Assembly: GCF_002283555.1 (NCBI RefSeq) | Contig: NZ_MVOI01000003.1 | Coordinates: forward strand, 1,290,798 to 1,354,797 | Length of the DNA stretch: 64,000 nt | Source: Rubrivirga sp. SAORIC476 | Lineage (GTDB): Bacteria > Bacteroidota > Rhodothermia > Rhodothermales > Rubricoccaceae | Direction: 5' to 3' | Part shown: in pieces, positions 54,479 through 61,834 of the stretch | Position numbering within the stretch: position 1 is the stretch's first letter | How the letters are laid out: each line of letters begins with the position of its first letter | Translations under genes and position numbers: made by a program | Notes under the pieces: model-generated | The model's input: the letters and a program-made list of their open reading frames with translations, nothing else | What the model was told of the DNA's origin: nothing | The model's database searches: none

Positions 54479-55144
54479 GTGCTCGTCCTCGTCCCTACCC
54501 CTGTCGGCAACCTGGAAGACCTGACCTTCCGCGCGCTCCGCATCCTGCAGGAGGCCGACGTGGTCGCGTGCGAGGACACGCGGACGTCCGGCAAGCTGTT
54601 CGCCCACTACGGCATCGAGACGCCGCGGCTGAGCTTCCACATCCACAACGAGCACGGCCGCGTGACGCAACTCGTGGAGCGGATGCAGGCGGGCGAGACG
54701 GTCGCCCTGATCTCGGACGCCGGGACACCGGGCATTTCGGACCCGGGCTTCCTGCTGGTCCGCGCCGCCGCCGAGGCGGGCGTCCGCGTGGAGGCGCTGC
54801 CGGGGGCGACGGCCTTCGTCCCGGCCCTCGTCGCCAGCGGCCTGCCCACCGACCGGTTCGTGTTCGAGGGCTTCCTGCCCCACAAGAAGGGCCGCCACAC
54901 GCGGCTGACGGCGCTCCAGGAGGAGACGCGGACTATCGTGCTCTACGAGAGCCCCCACCGCCTCGTGAAGCTGCTCGGCCAGCTCGCCGAGTACCTCGGC
55001 GCCGACCGTCCCGCCGCGGTCGGCCGGGAGCTGACGAAGCTGCACGAGGAGGTCCGCCGCGGGACGGTGACCGAACTGGCCGCCCACTACGGCGCGCAGG
55101 CCAAGGTGCGCGGCGAGATCGTGGTCGTGGTCGGCGGCGCCTAG
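54479..55144 (+). CDS. rsmI: 16S rRNA (cytidine(1402)-2'-O)-methyltransferase
   Basis: A 221-residue tetrapyrrole-methylase-fold enzyme that 2'-O-methylates C1402 of 16S rRNA. Conserved motifs are LVPTPVGNLEDLTFRALRIL, VVACEDTRTSGKLFAHYGI, LISDAGTPGISDPGFLLVRAA, and FVFEGFLPHKKGRHTRL. The GTG at 54479 gives VLVLVPTPVGNLED, the normal N-terminus. No ATG, GTG or TTG in this frame lies in the 120 bp upstream, where the frame runs through the heptanucleotide repeat. The length is somewhat shorter than E. coli RsmI (286) because the C-terminal extension is absent, as in many Bacteroidota. It follows the LptF/G gene by 122 bp. Confidence 0.93.
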   Translation: MLVLVPTPVGNLEDLTFRALRILQEADVVACEDTRTSGKLFAHYGIETPRLSFHIHNEHGRVTQLVERMQAGETVALISDAGTPGISDPGFLLVRAAAEAGVRVEALPGATAFVPALVASGLPTDRFVFEGFLPHKKGRHTRLTALQEETRTIVLYESPHRLVKLLGQLAEYLGADRPAAVGRELTKLHEEVRRGTVTELAAHYGAQAKVRGEIVVVVGGA

Positions 55145-55148
55145 CTTG
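55142..55148 (+). promoter_or_regulatory. TAnnTTTG-like -7 element overlapping the rsmI stop
   Basis: TAGCTTG overlaps the TAG stop of rsmI and lies 21 bp before the ATG at 55170. It is identical to the element at 52913. Confidence 0.35.
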
Positions 55149-55169
55149 TCGGCCTCGACGCTCCCCGCC

Positions 55170-55733
55170 ATGCGACTGCTCCTCCTCGCCGCTCTCGCCG
55201 CCTCCGCCTGCGCCCCGACGGCGCCCGCGCCCGCCTCGGCCGACTCGTCGGCGGCGGCGATAGCCAGCGCCCCGGCCGACTCGCTCGCCGACCGTACCGA
55301 GGTGGAGGCGGCCGTCGCGGCCACCATCGAGCAGGAGGGCATCCACGTGGTCCACTTCTGGGCGCCGTGGTGCGGCAACTCGCGCGCGGAGTTCGAGGGC
55401 GGCCTCTACGAGGTCGTCGAGGCACACCCCGACGTGACGTTCTCGTTCGTCACCATCTGGACCGACGGCCGCGACAGCGCCGACCGCCTCGCGCGCTACG
55501 GCATCGAGGCGTCCGACCGCGTCTTCGTCTACGGGCAGCCCGACCGCGGGCCGTCGGCCGACCGCGACCTCCGCCGCCGCTCCTTCCTCGGCCTGCCGCT
55601 CAGCTGGACGCCGACGACGTGGGTCTTCAACCGCGAGGGCACGCTGGCCTATGCGTTCAACTACGGCGAGGTCTCGAACGAGATGCTGGCGCTGGCCATC
55701 GAGCACGCCCGTGACGAGTGGATGCACGAGTAG
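55170..55733 (+). CDS. Thioredoxin-fold lipoprotein with CxxS active site
   Basis: A 187-residue protein with a lipoprotein signal (MRLLLLAALAASAC, lipobox ASAC, Cys14), an Ala/Ser/Asp-rich linker and a thioredoxin-like domain. The active-site segment is VVHFWAPWCGNSRAEFEGG: the second Cys of CxxC is Ser, so it is monothiol. The cis-Pro region is SWTPTTWVFNREGTLAYAFNYGEVS. A CxxS site cannot cycle as a normal disulphide reductase but can form mixed disulphides. The next gene is a cytosolic paralogue with the same site. It probably sits in the periplasm or outer membrane. Confidence 0.8.
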   Translation: MRLLLLAALAASACAPTAPAPASADSSAAAIASAPADSLADRTEVEAAVAATIEQEGIHVVHFWAPWCGNSRAEFEGGLYEVVEAHPDVTFSFVTIWTDGRDSADRLARYGIEASDRVFVYGQPDRGPSADRDLRRRSFLGLPLSWTPTTWVFNREGTLAYAFNYGEVSNEMLALAIEHARDEWMHE

Positions 55734-55764
55734 CAATCAGGTGTCAGGAAACAGGAATCAGCCG

Positions 55765-56199
55765 ATGCCCCCCATGATCCCGTCCCTCTCCGCCGTCGAC
55801 GCGGCGCTCCGCGAGACCGTCGCCGCCGACGGCGTCCACGTGGTCCACGTCTGGGCGCCGTGGTGCGACAACTCGCTGAACGAGCACGCGCCCGTCTGGT
55901 CCGACCTCGCCCGCCTCGGAGCCGACTCGGTGACCTTCGTGACGGTCTGGAACGAGGGCGAGAGCGGTGCCGACACGCTGGCCGAGAGCGGCGTCACGGG
56001 CGTCCGCGAACTGGTCGTCGAAGGCCCCAAACCTGAGAAGCCGGACCGGCGGCTGACGCTCCTCGGCCTGCCCGTCTCGTGGATCCCGACCACCTGGGTA
56101 TTCAACCGCAACGGGCTCCTGGCGACGGCCTTCAACTACGGCGAGGTGTCGGCCGAGCGGCTCGCCGAGGCGGTCGAGGGCGCGCGGAGCGGTTGGTAG
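55765..56199 (+). CDS. Thioredoxin-fold protein with CxxS active site, signal-less paralogue
   Basis: A 144-residue thioredoxin-like protein without a signal peptide. The active site is VVHVWAPWCDNSLNEHAPV, again CxxS, and the C-terminal half repeats the paralogue's LGLPVSWIPTTWVFNRNGLLATAFNYGEVS almost residue for residue. The middle part has VTFVTVWNEGESGADTLAESGV. With the lipoprotein before it, it forms a tandem pair from an evident duplication, one copy secreted and one retained in the cytoplasm. The ATG at 55765 is used; a second ATG follows three codons later. The two genes are 31 bp apart. Confidence 0.78.
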   Translation: MPPMIPSLSAVDAALRETVAADGVHVVHVWAPWCDNSLNEHAPVWSDLARLGADSVTFVTVWNEGESGADTLAESGVTGVRELVVEGPKPEKPDRRLTLLGLPVSWIPTTWVFNRNGLLATAFNYGEVSAERLAEAVEGARSGW

Positions 56200-56217
56200 G
56201 ACGGGGGCGCCTCCCCG

Positions 56218-56892
56218 CTACGCCAGCCGCTGCACGCCCGCCGCGGAGACGAACGCCGCCAGCTTGTCCGCGTCCAGCGCGCCATCGGTGCGGACGCCCG
56301 TGCACAGGTCGACGCCGAACGGGCCGACGACCCGGACCGCCTCGGCGACGTTGCCGGGGATCAGCCCGCCCGCCAGGATCACGGGCACGCCGAGTTGCTC
56401 CCGGATGGTCTTCGACACGCGCCAGTCGTGGACGCGGCCCGTGCCGCCGAGCGTCTTGACGGCCGCCGTCGGGTCGCCCGAGTCCAGCAGCACCGCATCC
56501 ACGTGGCGCGCGACCCGCTCGGCCTCGGCCAGCGCCTCGGGGCCGGTCACGTGGACCACCTGCCAGAGCGACCGCCCCGGCAGCGCCACCCGGAGCCGCG
56601 CGTAGACCGCCGGCCCGACGCCGTCGACGATCTGGACGGCCGAGACGCCCGCAGCGTCGGCCTGCCGGGCGATGGTGTCGGCGTCGGTGGCGCTCGTCAG
56701 CAAGACCGACATGACGGGAGGCGGCGTGGCCCGCGCGATCTCGGCGATGGCCTCGTCCGGGATCGTGCCCGGCCCGCTGGGCATCGGACCGACGAGCCCC
56801 ACCGCATCGGCCCCGAGGCGGACGGCGAGGCGCATCTCCTCCACGGAGCGGATGCAGCAGACCTTGAGGCGGGGGAAGGCGGGAGCATTCAT
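56218..56892 (-). CDS. Divergent phosphoribosylanthranilate isomerase-like protein
   Basis: A 224-residue TIM-barrel protein related to TrpF. The catalytic Cys is in LKVCCIRSVEEM (Cys12; family KxCGI), the catalytic Asp in AVLLDSGDP, and phosphate-binding loops in VILAGGLIPGNVAEAV and GVDLCTGVRTDG. The substrate-binding Arg motif of genuine TrpF (SPRxV) is missing: the corresponding loop reads LVGPMPSGPGTIPDE. The CC pair and MPSGPG loop suggest a separate subgroup with another substrate. No other trp gene is in the window. It starts at ATG 56892, overlapping the stop of the rhodanese gene (ATGA), so the two are coupled. Confidence 0.75.
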   Translation of the reverse strand: MNAPAFPRLKVCCIRSVEEMRLAVRLGADAVGLVGPMPSGPGTIPDEAIAEIARATPPPVMSVLLTSATDADTIARQADAAGVSAVQIVDGVGPAVYARLRVALPGRSLWQVVHVTGPEALAEAERVARHVDAVLLDSGDPTAAVKTLGGTGRVHDWRVSKTIREQLGVPVILAGGLIPGNVAEAVRVVGPFGVDLCTGVRTDGALDADKLAAFVSAAGVQRLA

Positions 56893-57434
56893 GGCAGGTC
56901 GGCACGTCGCTCCGGCACCAGCAGCCGCCCCCACACGGCGTCGTACGGGTGAACGGCCTCCACCTCGCGCCCGTCGCGGACGACCGGGCGGCCCTCGTTG
57001 GCCCACTCGAAGATGGAGCCCCGCAGGTTCTCGACGTGCGCGAAGCCCGCCTCCCGCAGCCGCGCCGTCACCGTCGCCGAGCGGACGCCGACGGAGCAGT
57101 AGACCACGATCTCGCGCTCCGGGTCGACGTCCGCCAGCGCTGCCGCGAGGGCGCCCGCCTCGGCGTCGGGGTCGACGTGCCGGGCACCGGGAAGGTGCGA
57201 GACCGCGAACTCGGCCTCGGTGCGGGCGTCGAGGAGGAGCGGCGGGTCGGGCGCGTCGAGGCGGTCGGCCAGCGCAGCCGTCGTGGTCGAGGGGAGGTCC
57301 GGAAAGCGGGACGCGAGGTCCCGGTCGACCGCGCGCCACGCCAGCGAGTCGGGCCGGTAGGCGCGGTCGGACCGGAGCCAGACGACGGCGCCGACGGCGA
57401 CGGCCAGGAGCACGAGCGGGCGGAGGAGGCGCAT
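56889..57434 (-). CDS. Membrane-anchored rhodanese-domain protein
   Basis: A 181-residue protein with one N-terminal hydrophobic segment (MRLLRPLVLLAVAVGAVVWL) acting as signal or anchor, and a rhodanese domain (about residues 55-155). Key stretches are LLLDARTEAEFAVSHLPGARHVD and the active-site loop VVYCSVGVRSATVTARL with the catalytic Cys, then VENLRGSIFEWANEGRPVV. Rhodaneses transfer sulphane sulphur or act in sulphide and thiol chemistry. It is co-transcribed with the TrpF-like gene through an ATGA overlap. A single CCGAGGCGGG decamer at 57481 lies in the region shared with the divergent DUF2723 gene. Confidence 0.85.
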   Translation of the reverse strand: MRLLRPLVLLAVAVGAVVWLRSDRAYRPDSLAWRAVDRDLASRFPDLPSTTTAALADRLDAPDPPLLLDARTEAEFAVSHLPGARHVDPDAEAGALAAALADVDPEREIVVYCSVGVRSATVTARLREAGFAHVENLRGSIFEWANEGRPVVRDGREVEAVHPYDAVWGRLLVPERRADLP

Positions 57435-57553
57435 GGGTGGAGACTACGCGGCGGCCGGCCGCGAGGTGCCCGGCGCGTCGCCGAGGCGGGCGCACCCGAA
57501 ACGCACGGGTGGCCTCGTTGGGCCGACCCCCGGAGCCGACGCCGCACCGGGCT

Positions 57554-57560
57554 ATCTTCC
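57554..57560 (+). promoter_or_regulatory. TAnnTTTG-like -7 element before the DUF2723 gene
   Basis: TATCTTC, followed by CG, lies 34 bp before the ATG at 57595. It shares TATCTTC with the element before the peptide transporter at 50083. Confidence 0.4.
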
Positions 57561-57594
57561 GCGTCCGCCCTCCGCTCCCGTTCGGCCCCCCTGC

Positions 57595-60516
57595 ATGTCC
57601 GGCAAACTGATCGACCGCCTCGTCGCCGCCGCGGTCTTCGTCTACGCCCTCGTCATCTACCTGGCCACGATGGCCGAGACGACGCCGTTCTGGGACTCGG
57701 GCGAGTTCATCGCCATCTCGAACGGGCTTCAGGTGAGCCACCCGCCGGGGGCGCCGTTCTACATGCTCGTCGGGCGGCTCTTCGCGATGGCCGCGCCGCT
57801 GTTCGGCGGGCTGAGTCCCGAGCCCATCGCCTACGCCGTCAACCTCGTTTCCGTGCTGTGCAGCGCGCTGACGGTGCTGCTGACGCACCTCGTGATCGTG
57901 CGCCTGGTGCGCATCTGGCAGGGTCACCCGAGCACGTGGACGCCCGTCCAGCGCGTCGGCGCGAACGCGGGCGGCGTGATCGGCGCGCTCACGTTCGCCG
58001 TCACCGACTCGTTCTGGTTCAACGCCGTCGAAGCCGAGGTCTACGCCATGTCGATGCTGTTCACGGCGCTCGTCGTGTGGCTGGCGCTGATCTGGCGCGA
58101 TGCGACCCGCGCCGAGGAGGCCGAGTTGGCCCGCCGCGGCGAGCACCCGTTCGGGCTCCACGCCGACCGCTACTTGGTGGCCATCGCGTACCTGTTCGGC
58201 CTCGCCATCGGGGTCCACTTGCTGAACGTGCTGACGCTGTTCTTCCTCGCGCTGATCGTCTTCTTCCAGAAGGTCGACCGCGACCACTGGACGACGGCCG
58301 ACCGCGTGAAGGGGCTCCTCATCACGGGCGTTATCTCGGTGGTGGCGTTCGGTCTCATCTACCCCGGCATCGTCCAGATCCTGCCGACGCTGGCGGGCGC
58401 GTCCGGCGCCCCAACGCTGTTCATGATCGCGCTCGTGGCGGTGCTCGTGGGCGGCGTCTGGTGGACCCAGAAGAACGGCCGCCCGATCCTCAACCTGATC
58501 GCGCTCGTCATCACGACGGTCATGATCGGGTACTCGTCGTACGCGCTCATCTTCGTCCGCTCGGCGGCCAACCCGCCGATCGACGAGAACGACCCGGAGA
58601 ACGCGGAGGCCATCGTGAGCTACCTCAAGCGCGAGCAGTACGGCTCGACGCCGCTGCTCACGGGCGAGAGCTACGACAACCGCACGCGCCAGGTGGACGA
58701 CGACAAGACGTTCCCGCGCCGCCACTCGTCGGCCCCGCAGCACACCCAGGTCTACGCCCAGTACGACTCCGACTGGGACTTCTTCTGGCGCTACCAGATG
58801 GGCCACATGTACGGCCGGTACTTCATGTGGCAGTTCGTCGGGAAGGCGTCCGACGTGCAGGACGCGGGCTGGTACAGCGGCCTCGGCAACGCACCGACGA
58901 CGGGCGAGACGCCCTCTGAACGGTCCGGGCAGAACGCCTATTTCTGGTTACCACTCCTCCTGGGGTTGATCGGTCTGGCGGTCCACGTCCAACGCGACTG
59001 GCGGCGGGCGCTCGCGGTCGGGGTGCTGTTCCTGATCACGGGCGTCGGCATCATCCTCTACCTAAACCAGACGCCCTTCCAACCCCGAGAGCGGGACTAC
59101 TCATACGTGGCGTCGTTCTTCGCCTTCGCGCTGTGGATCGGCATCGGCGCGACGGGGCTCGTCGAGATGGTGTCCGAGGCGCTCACCTCGAAGGGCGCCG
59201 CGCTGAAGAAGACCGTCGGCATCGCGCTGGCGGCGCTCGTGTTCGCGGCCGTGCCGGGCTGGATGGCCGTCGAGAACTACGCCGACCACGACCGCTCCGG
59301 TCGCCGCATCGCGACCGACTTCGCCCGCAACCTGCTGGAGAGCACCGCGCCCAACGCGATCCTGTTCACCAACGGCGACAACGACACCTTCCCGCTGTGG
59401 TACCTGCAGGAGGTGGAGGGCATCCGCCGCGACGTGCGGGTCGTGAACCTGTCGCTGCTCAACACGCCGTGGTACATCCGGCAGCTGCGCGACCAGTTCA
59501 GCCGCGAGAGCGCGCCGATCCCGATGTCGATCACCGACGCGGATCTGGCGGGCATCAGTGGTCCGCCCGAGCAGCGGGCGACGGGCGCGCTGGCGCCGCG
59601 CCTGATCGAGGACACCGAGGTGGCCCTCCCGGTCGACGCCCGCGCCTTCTCGGACGACCGCGTGGCAGGTCGCGTGGACCCGGCCACCATCCCGGACCGC
59701 ATGACGTGGACGCTCAGCGGCCAGGCCGTCGGGCAGGGCCAGAGCGCGCTCTACACCGCCGACCTCGCCGTGCTCGACATCCTCCGGTCGGTCGCCGAGG
59801 GCGGCTGGCAGCGGCCGGTCTACTTCGCCGGAACCGTCGCCCAGTCGTCGGAGCTCGGCCTCCAGCCGTTCTTCCAGAACGAGGGCCTCGCCCGCCGCGT
59901 GGTGCCGCTGACCCGCTCCGGCGGCGACGCCGACGGCGTGGTCGTGCCCTCGGTCGCGCTCGACCGCCTCGGCAAGTTCGAGTTCCGCGGCCTCGCTGAC
60001 CCCAACGTCTACCACGACGAGAACGCGCGCAACATGGCCGACGGCTACCGCATCCGCGTCGGCTCGATCGCCCGCGCGCTCGCTGAAGGCGGCCGGCCCG
60101 ACGAGGCCCGCGCCCTCCTGACGCGCCTCACGGAGCAGGTCCCGGCCTCGACCATCCCGACCAGCTTCGGCTCGCTCCTCACCCTCGCCGACGCGTACCA
60201 GGCCGCGGGCGACACGACGGCCTCGCTGGGCGTCTTCCGCCAGGCCGAGACGGTCGCCATCGACCAGATCCAGGCCGCCCGCACGTCGGCGGCGCAGGAC
60301 CAGGCGTTCCAGTTCGTGCAGTACATCCAGTCGGCCTACGTGCTCGGCGGGCAGTACGAGGCGGCCTCGGCGTTCATGGACCGGATCGCGACGGCGCTGG
60401 GGGACCCGAGCCTCCGGCGCACGGCCGACGAGATCCGCCGCGAGGCGGAGGCCATGATGGGTTCGCAGCCGGGCCGCGGGCGACCAACGCCGGCGGACAC
60501 CACGAATCCCTCCTGA
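57595..60516 (+). CDS. DUF2723 family membrane protein (GT-C-like)
   Basis: A 973-residue protein. The DUF2723 domain at the N-terminus has ETTPFWDSGEFIAISNGLQVSHPPGAPFYMLVGRLF, whose Asp-Ser-Gly-Glu motif in the first external loop resembles the catalytic loop of GT-C glycosyltransferases. About 12 membrane helices span residues 10-560. A large soluble domain follows with NAILFTNGDNDTFPLWYLQEVEGIRRDVRVVN, and the last 130 residues form TPR-like helices (GRPDEARALLTRLTEQ). Such proteins are widespread in Bacteroidota and proposed to glycosylate secreted proteins or glycans; this is inference. Upstream there is a good promoter-like element. Confidence 0.87.
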   Translation: MSGKLIDRLVAAAVFVYALVIYLATMAETTPFWDSGEFIAISNGLQVSHPPGAPFYMLVGRLFAMAAPLFGGLSPEPIAYAVNLVSVLCSALTVLLTHLVIVRLVRIWQGHPSTWTPVQRVGANAGGVIGALTFAVTDSFWFNAVEAEVYAMSMLFTALVVWLALIWRDATRAEEAELARRGEHPFGLHADRYLVAIAYLFGLAIGVHLLNVLTLFFLALIVFFQKVDRDHWTTADRVKGLLITGVISVVAFGLIYPGIVQILPTLAGASGAPTLFMIALVAVLVGGVWWTQKNGRPILNLIALVITTVMIGYSSYALIFVRSAANPPIDENDPENAEAIVSYLKREQYGSTPLLTGESYDNRTRQVDDDKTFPRRHSSAPQHTQVYAQYDSDWDFFWRYQMGHMYGRYFMWQFVGKASDVQDAGWYSGLGNAPTTGETPSERSGQNAYFWLPLLLGLIGLAVHVQRDWRRALAVGVLFLITGVGIILYLNQTPFQPRERDYSYVASFFAFALWIGIGATGLVEMVSEALTSKGAALKKTVGIALAALVFAAVPGWMAVENYADHDRSGRRIATDFARNLLESTAPNAILFTNGDNDTFPLWYLQEVEGIRRDVRVVNLSLLNTPWYIRQLRDQFSRESAPIPMSITDADLAGISGPPEQRATGALAPRLIEDTEVALPVDARAFSDDRVAGRVDPATIPDRMTWTLSGQAVGQGQSALYTADLAVLDILRSVAEGGWQRPVYFAGTVAQSSELGLQPFFQNEGLARRVVPLTRSGGDADGVVVPSVALDRLGKFEFRGLADPNVYHDENARNMADGYRIRVGSIARALAEGGRPDEARALLTRLTEQVPASTIPTSFGSLLTLADAYQAAGDTTASLGVFRQAETVAIDQIQAARTSAAQDQAFQFVQYIQSAYVLGGQYEAASAFMDRIATALGDPSLRRTADEIRREAEAMMGSQPGRGRPTPADTTNPS

Positions 60517-60568
60517 CCCCGGCGCAACCCGGACGGCCTCGGGCCGTGCACGGCGCCCTCCCGCGCCC

Positions 60569-61753
60569 ATGCCGCTCTCGCTCTCCGACCTCCGCGGCGC
60601 CGCCCGCCTCGCCTCCGGCGCCGTCGTCGGCGTGACCGACGTGGTGGAGGCGACGCACGCGACCATTGCCCGGCCGTTCGGTCGGCCGAAGCGGACGCGC
60701 GGCATCACCGGCTTCGTCTACCGCATGATCCGGGCCGTGACGCGACAGGCCGCCCGGCTTCTCGACCACGGGCTGACGATCGCCGGAGCCCCCACCTCCC
60801 CCGAGGTCACCACAGCCGCCCGCGGCGCAGCCGTCGCGGCTCTGAACGGCGTCGTCGGCGACGCGCTGGCGTCGGAGGGCAACCCGCTGGCGATCCGCGC
60901 CCAGGTCCGCCTCGGCGACCGCGCGCTCGCCCTCACCCCGGACGCGCTGGCCCGCGGCGTGACCGACCCGTCGGACGTGCTGCTGGTGCACGTCCACGGC
61001 CTGTGCATGAACGACCGCCAGTGGGGCGACGCCGCCCATGACCCGCGCGAGACGCTGGCGTCGGCACTCGGCGCGACGGCCCTCACGGTCCGCTACAACA
61101 GCGGGCGGCACGTCGCCGAGACCGGCCGCGACCTCGCGGACCTGCTCGACCCGTTGGTGGCGAACTGGCCGCGCCCCGTGCGGCGGCTCGTGCTCGTCGG
61201 CCACAGCATGGGCGGGCTGGTGCTCCGTAGCGCCCTCCACCTCGGCGCGAAGGCGGGGCACGCGTGGCCCGGCGCCGACGTGTCGCTGGTGTGCCTCGGC
61301 ACGCCGCACCACGGCGCTCCGCTGGAGCGCATCGGCAGCGTAACGGATGGACTGCTGGAGGCGACCCGGTACGCCGCCCCGCTCGCCCGGGTCGGCCAGA
61401 TCCGGAGTGCGGGCGTGACCGACCTCCGCTACGGCAGCGTCGCCGAGGCGGACTGGCGCGACCGGGACCGCTTCGAGCGCGGCCCCGACGACCGCCAGCC
61501 GATCCCCCTCCCCGACGTGCCGGTCTACCTCGTCGCCGCGACGACGGGCGACGGGCGCGGCGGCGTCCGCGACCAGACCCTAGGCGACGGGCTCGTCCCG
61601 CTCGACAGCGCGCTCGGCCGCCACGCCGACCTGGCCCGTGACCTGGGCGTCCCGCCCGAGCGGACGGCCGTCTTCCCGCGGATGCACCACTTCGAACTGC
61701 TCCGCGCGCCCGACGTGACCGATCAGCTGGTCCGCTGGCTCGCCCCTGGCTGA
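60569..61753 (+). CDS. Alpha/beta hydrolase (lipase/PGAP1-like)
   Basis: A 394-residue alpha/beta hydrolase without signal peptide. The nucleophile elbow is LVLVGHSMGGLVLRSA (Ser in GHSMG). The oxyanion strand is DVLLVHVHGLCMNDRQWGD, and the likely catalytic His is in FPRMHHFELLRAPDV near the end. LGTPHHGAPLERIG is the lipase-family loop after the nucleophile. The N-terminal 120 residues are a helical region (VEATHATIARPFGRPKRTRGITGFVYRMIR) seen in esterases annotated as PGAP1-like. Substrate unknown, likely a lipid or ester. It follows DUF2723 by 52 bp on the same strand. Confidence 0.83.
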   Translation: MPLSLSDLRGAARLASGAVVGVTDVVEATHATIARPFGRPKRTRGITGFVYRMIRAVTRQAARLLDHGLTIAGAPTSPEVTTAARGAAVAALNGVVGDALASEGNPLAIRAQVRLGDRALALTPDALARGVTDPSDVLLVHVHGLCMNDRQWGDAAHDPRETLASALGATALTVRYNSGRHVAETGRDLADLLDPLVANWPRPVRRLVLVGHSMGGLVLRSALHLGAKAGHAWPGADVSLVCLGTPHHGAPLERIGSVTDGLLEATRYAAPLARVGQIRSAGVTDLRYGSVAEADWRDRDRFERGPDDRQPIPLPDVPVYLVAATTGDGRGGVRDQTLGDGLVPLDSALGRHADLARDLGVPPERTAVFPRMHHFELLRAPDVTDQLVRWLAPG

Positions 61754-61834
61754 TCCACCCCGGCCCCGAGGCGGACGGGTGCATGACAGCGAGGTGCGGC
61801 ATTTTCAGTAGTTGAGGCCCACATCTTCCCCGAC

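Noticed and set aside
56218-56892. A tryptophan biosynthesis operon.
   Set aside because: No trpA, trpB, trpC, trpD or trpE is present, and the substrate loop of the TrpF-like protein is altered.
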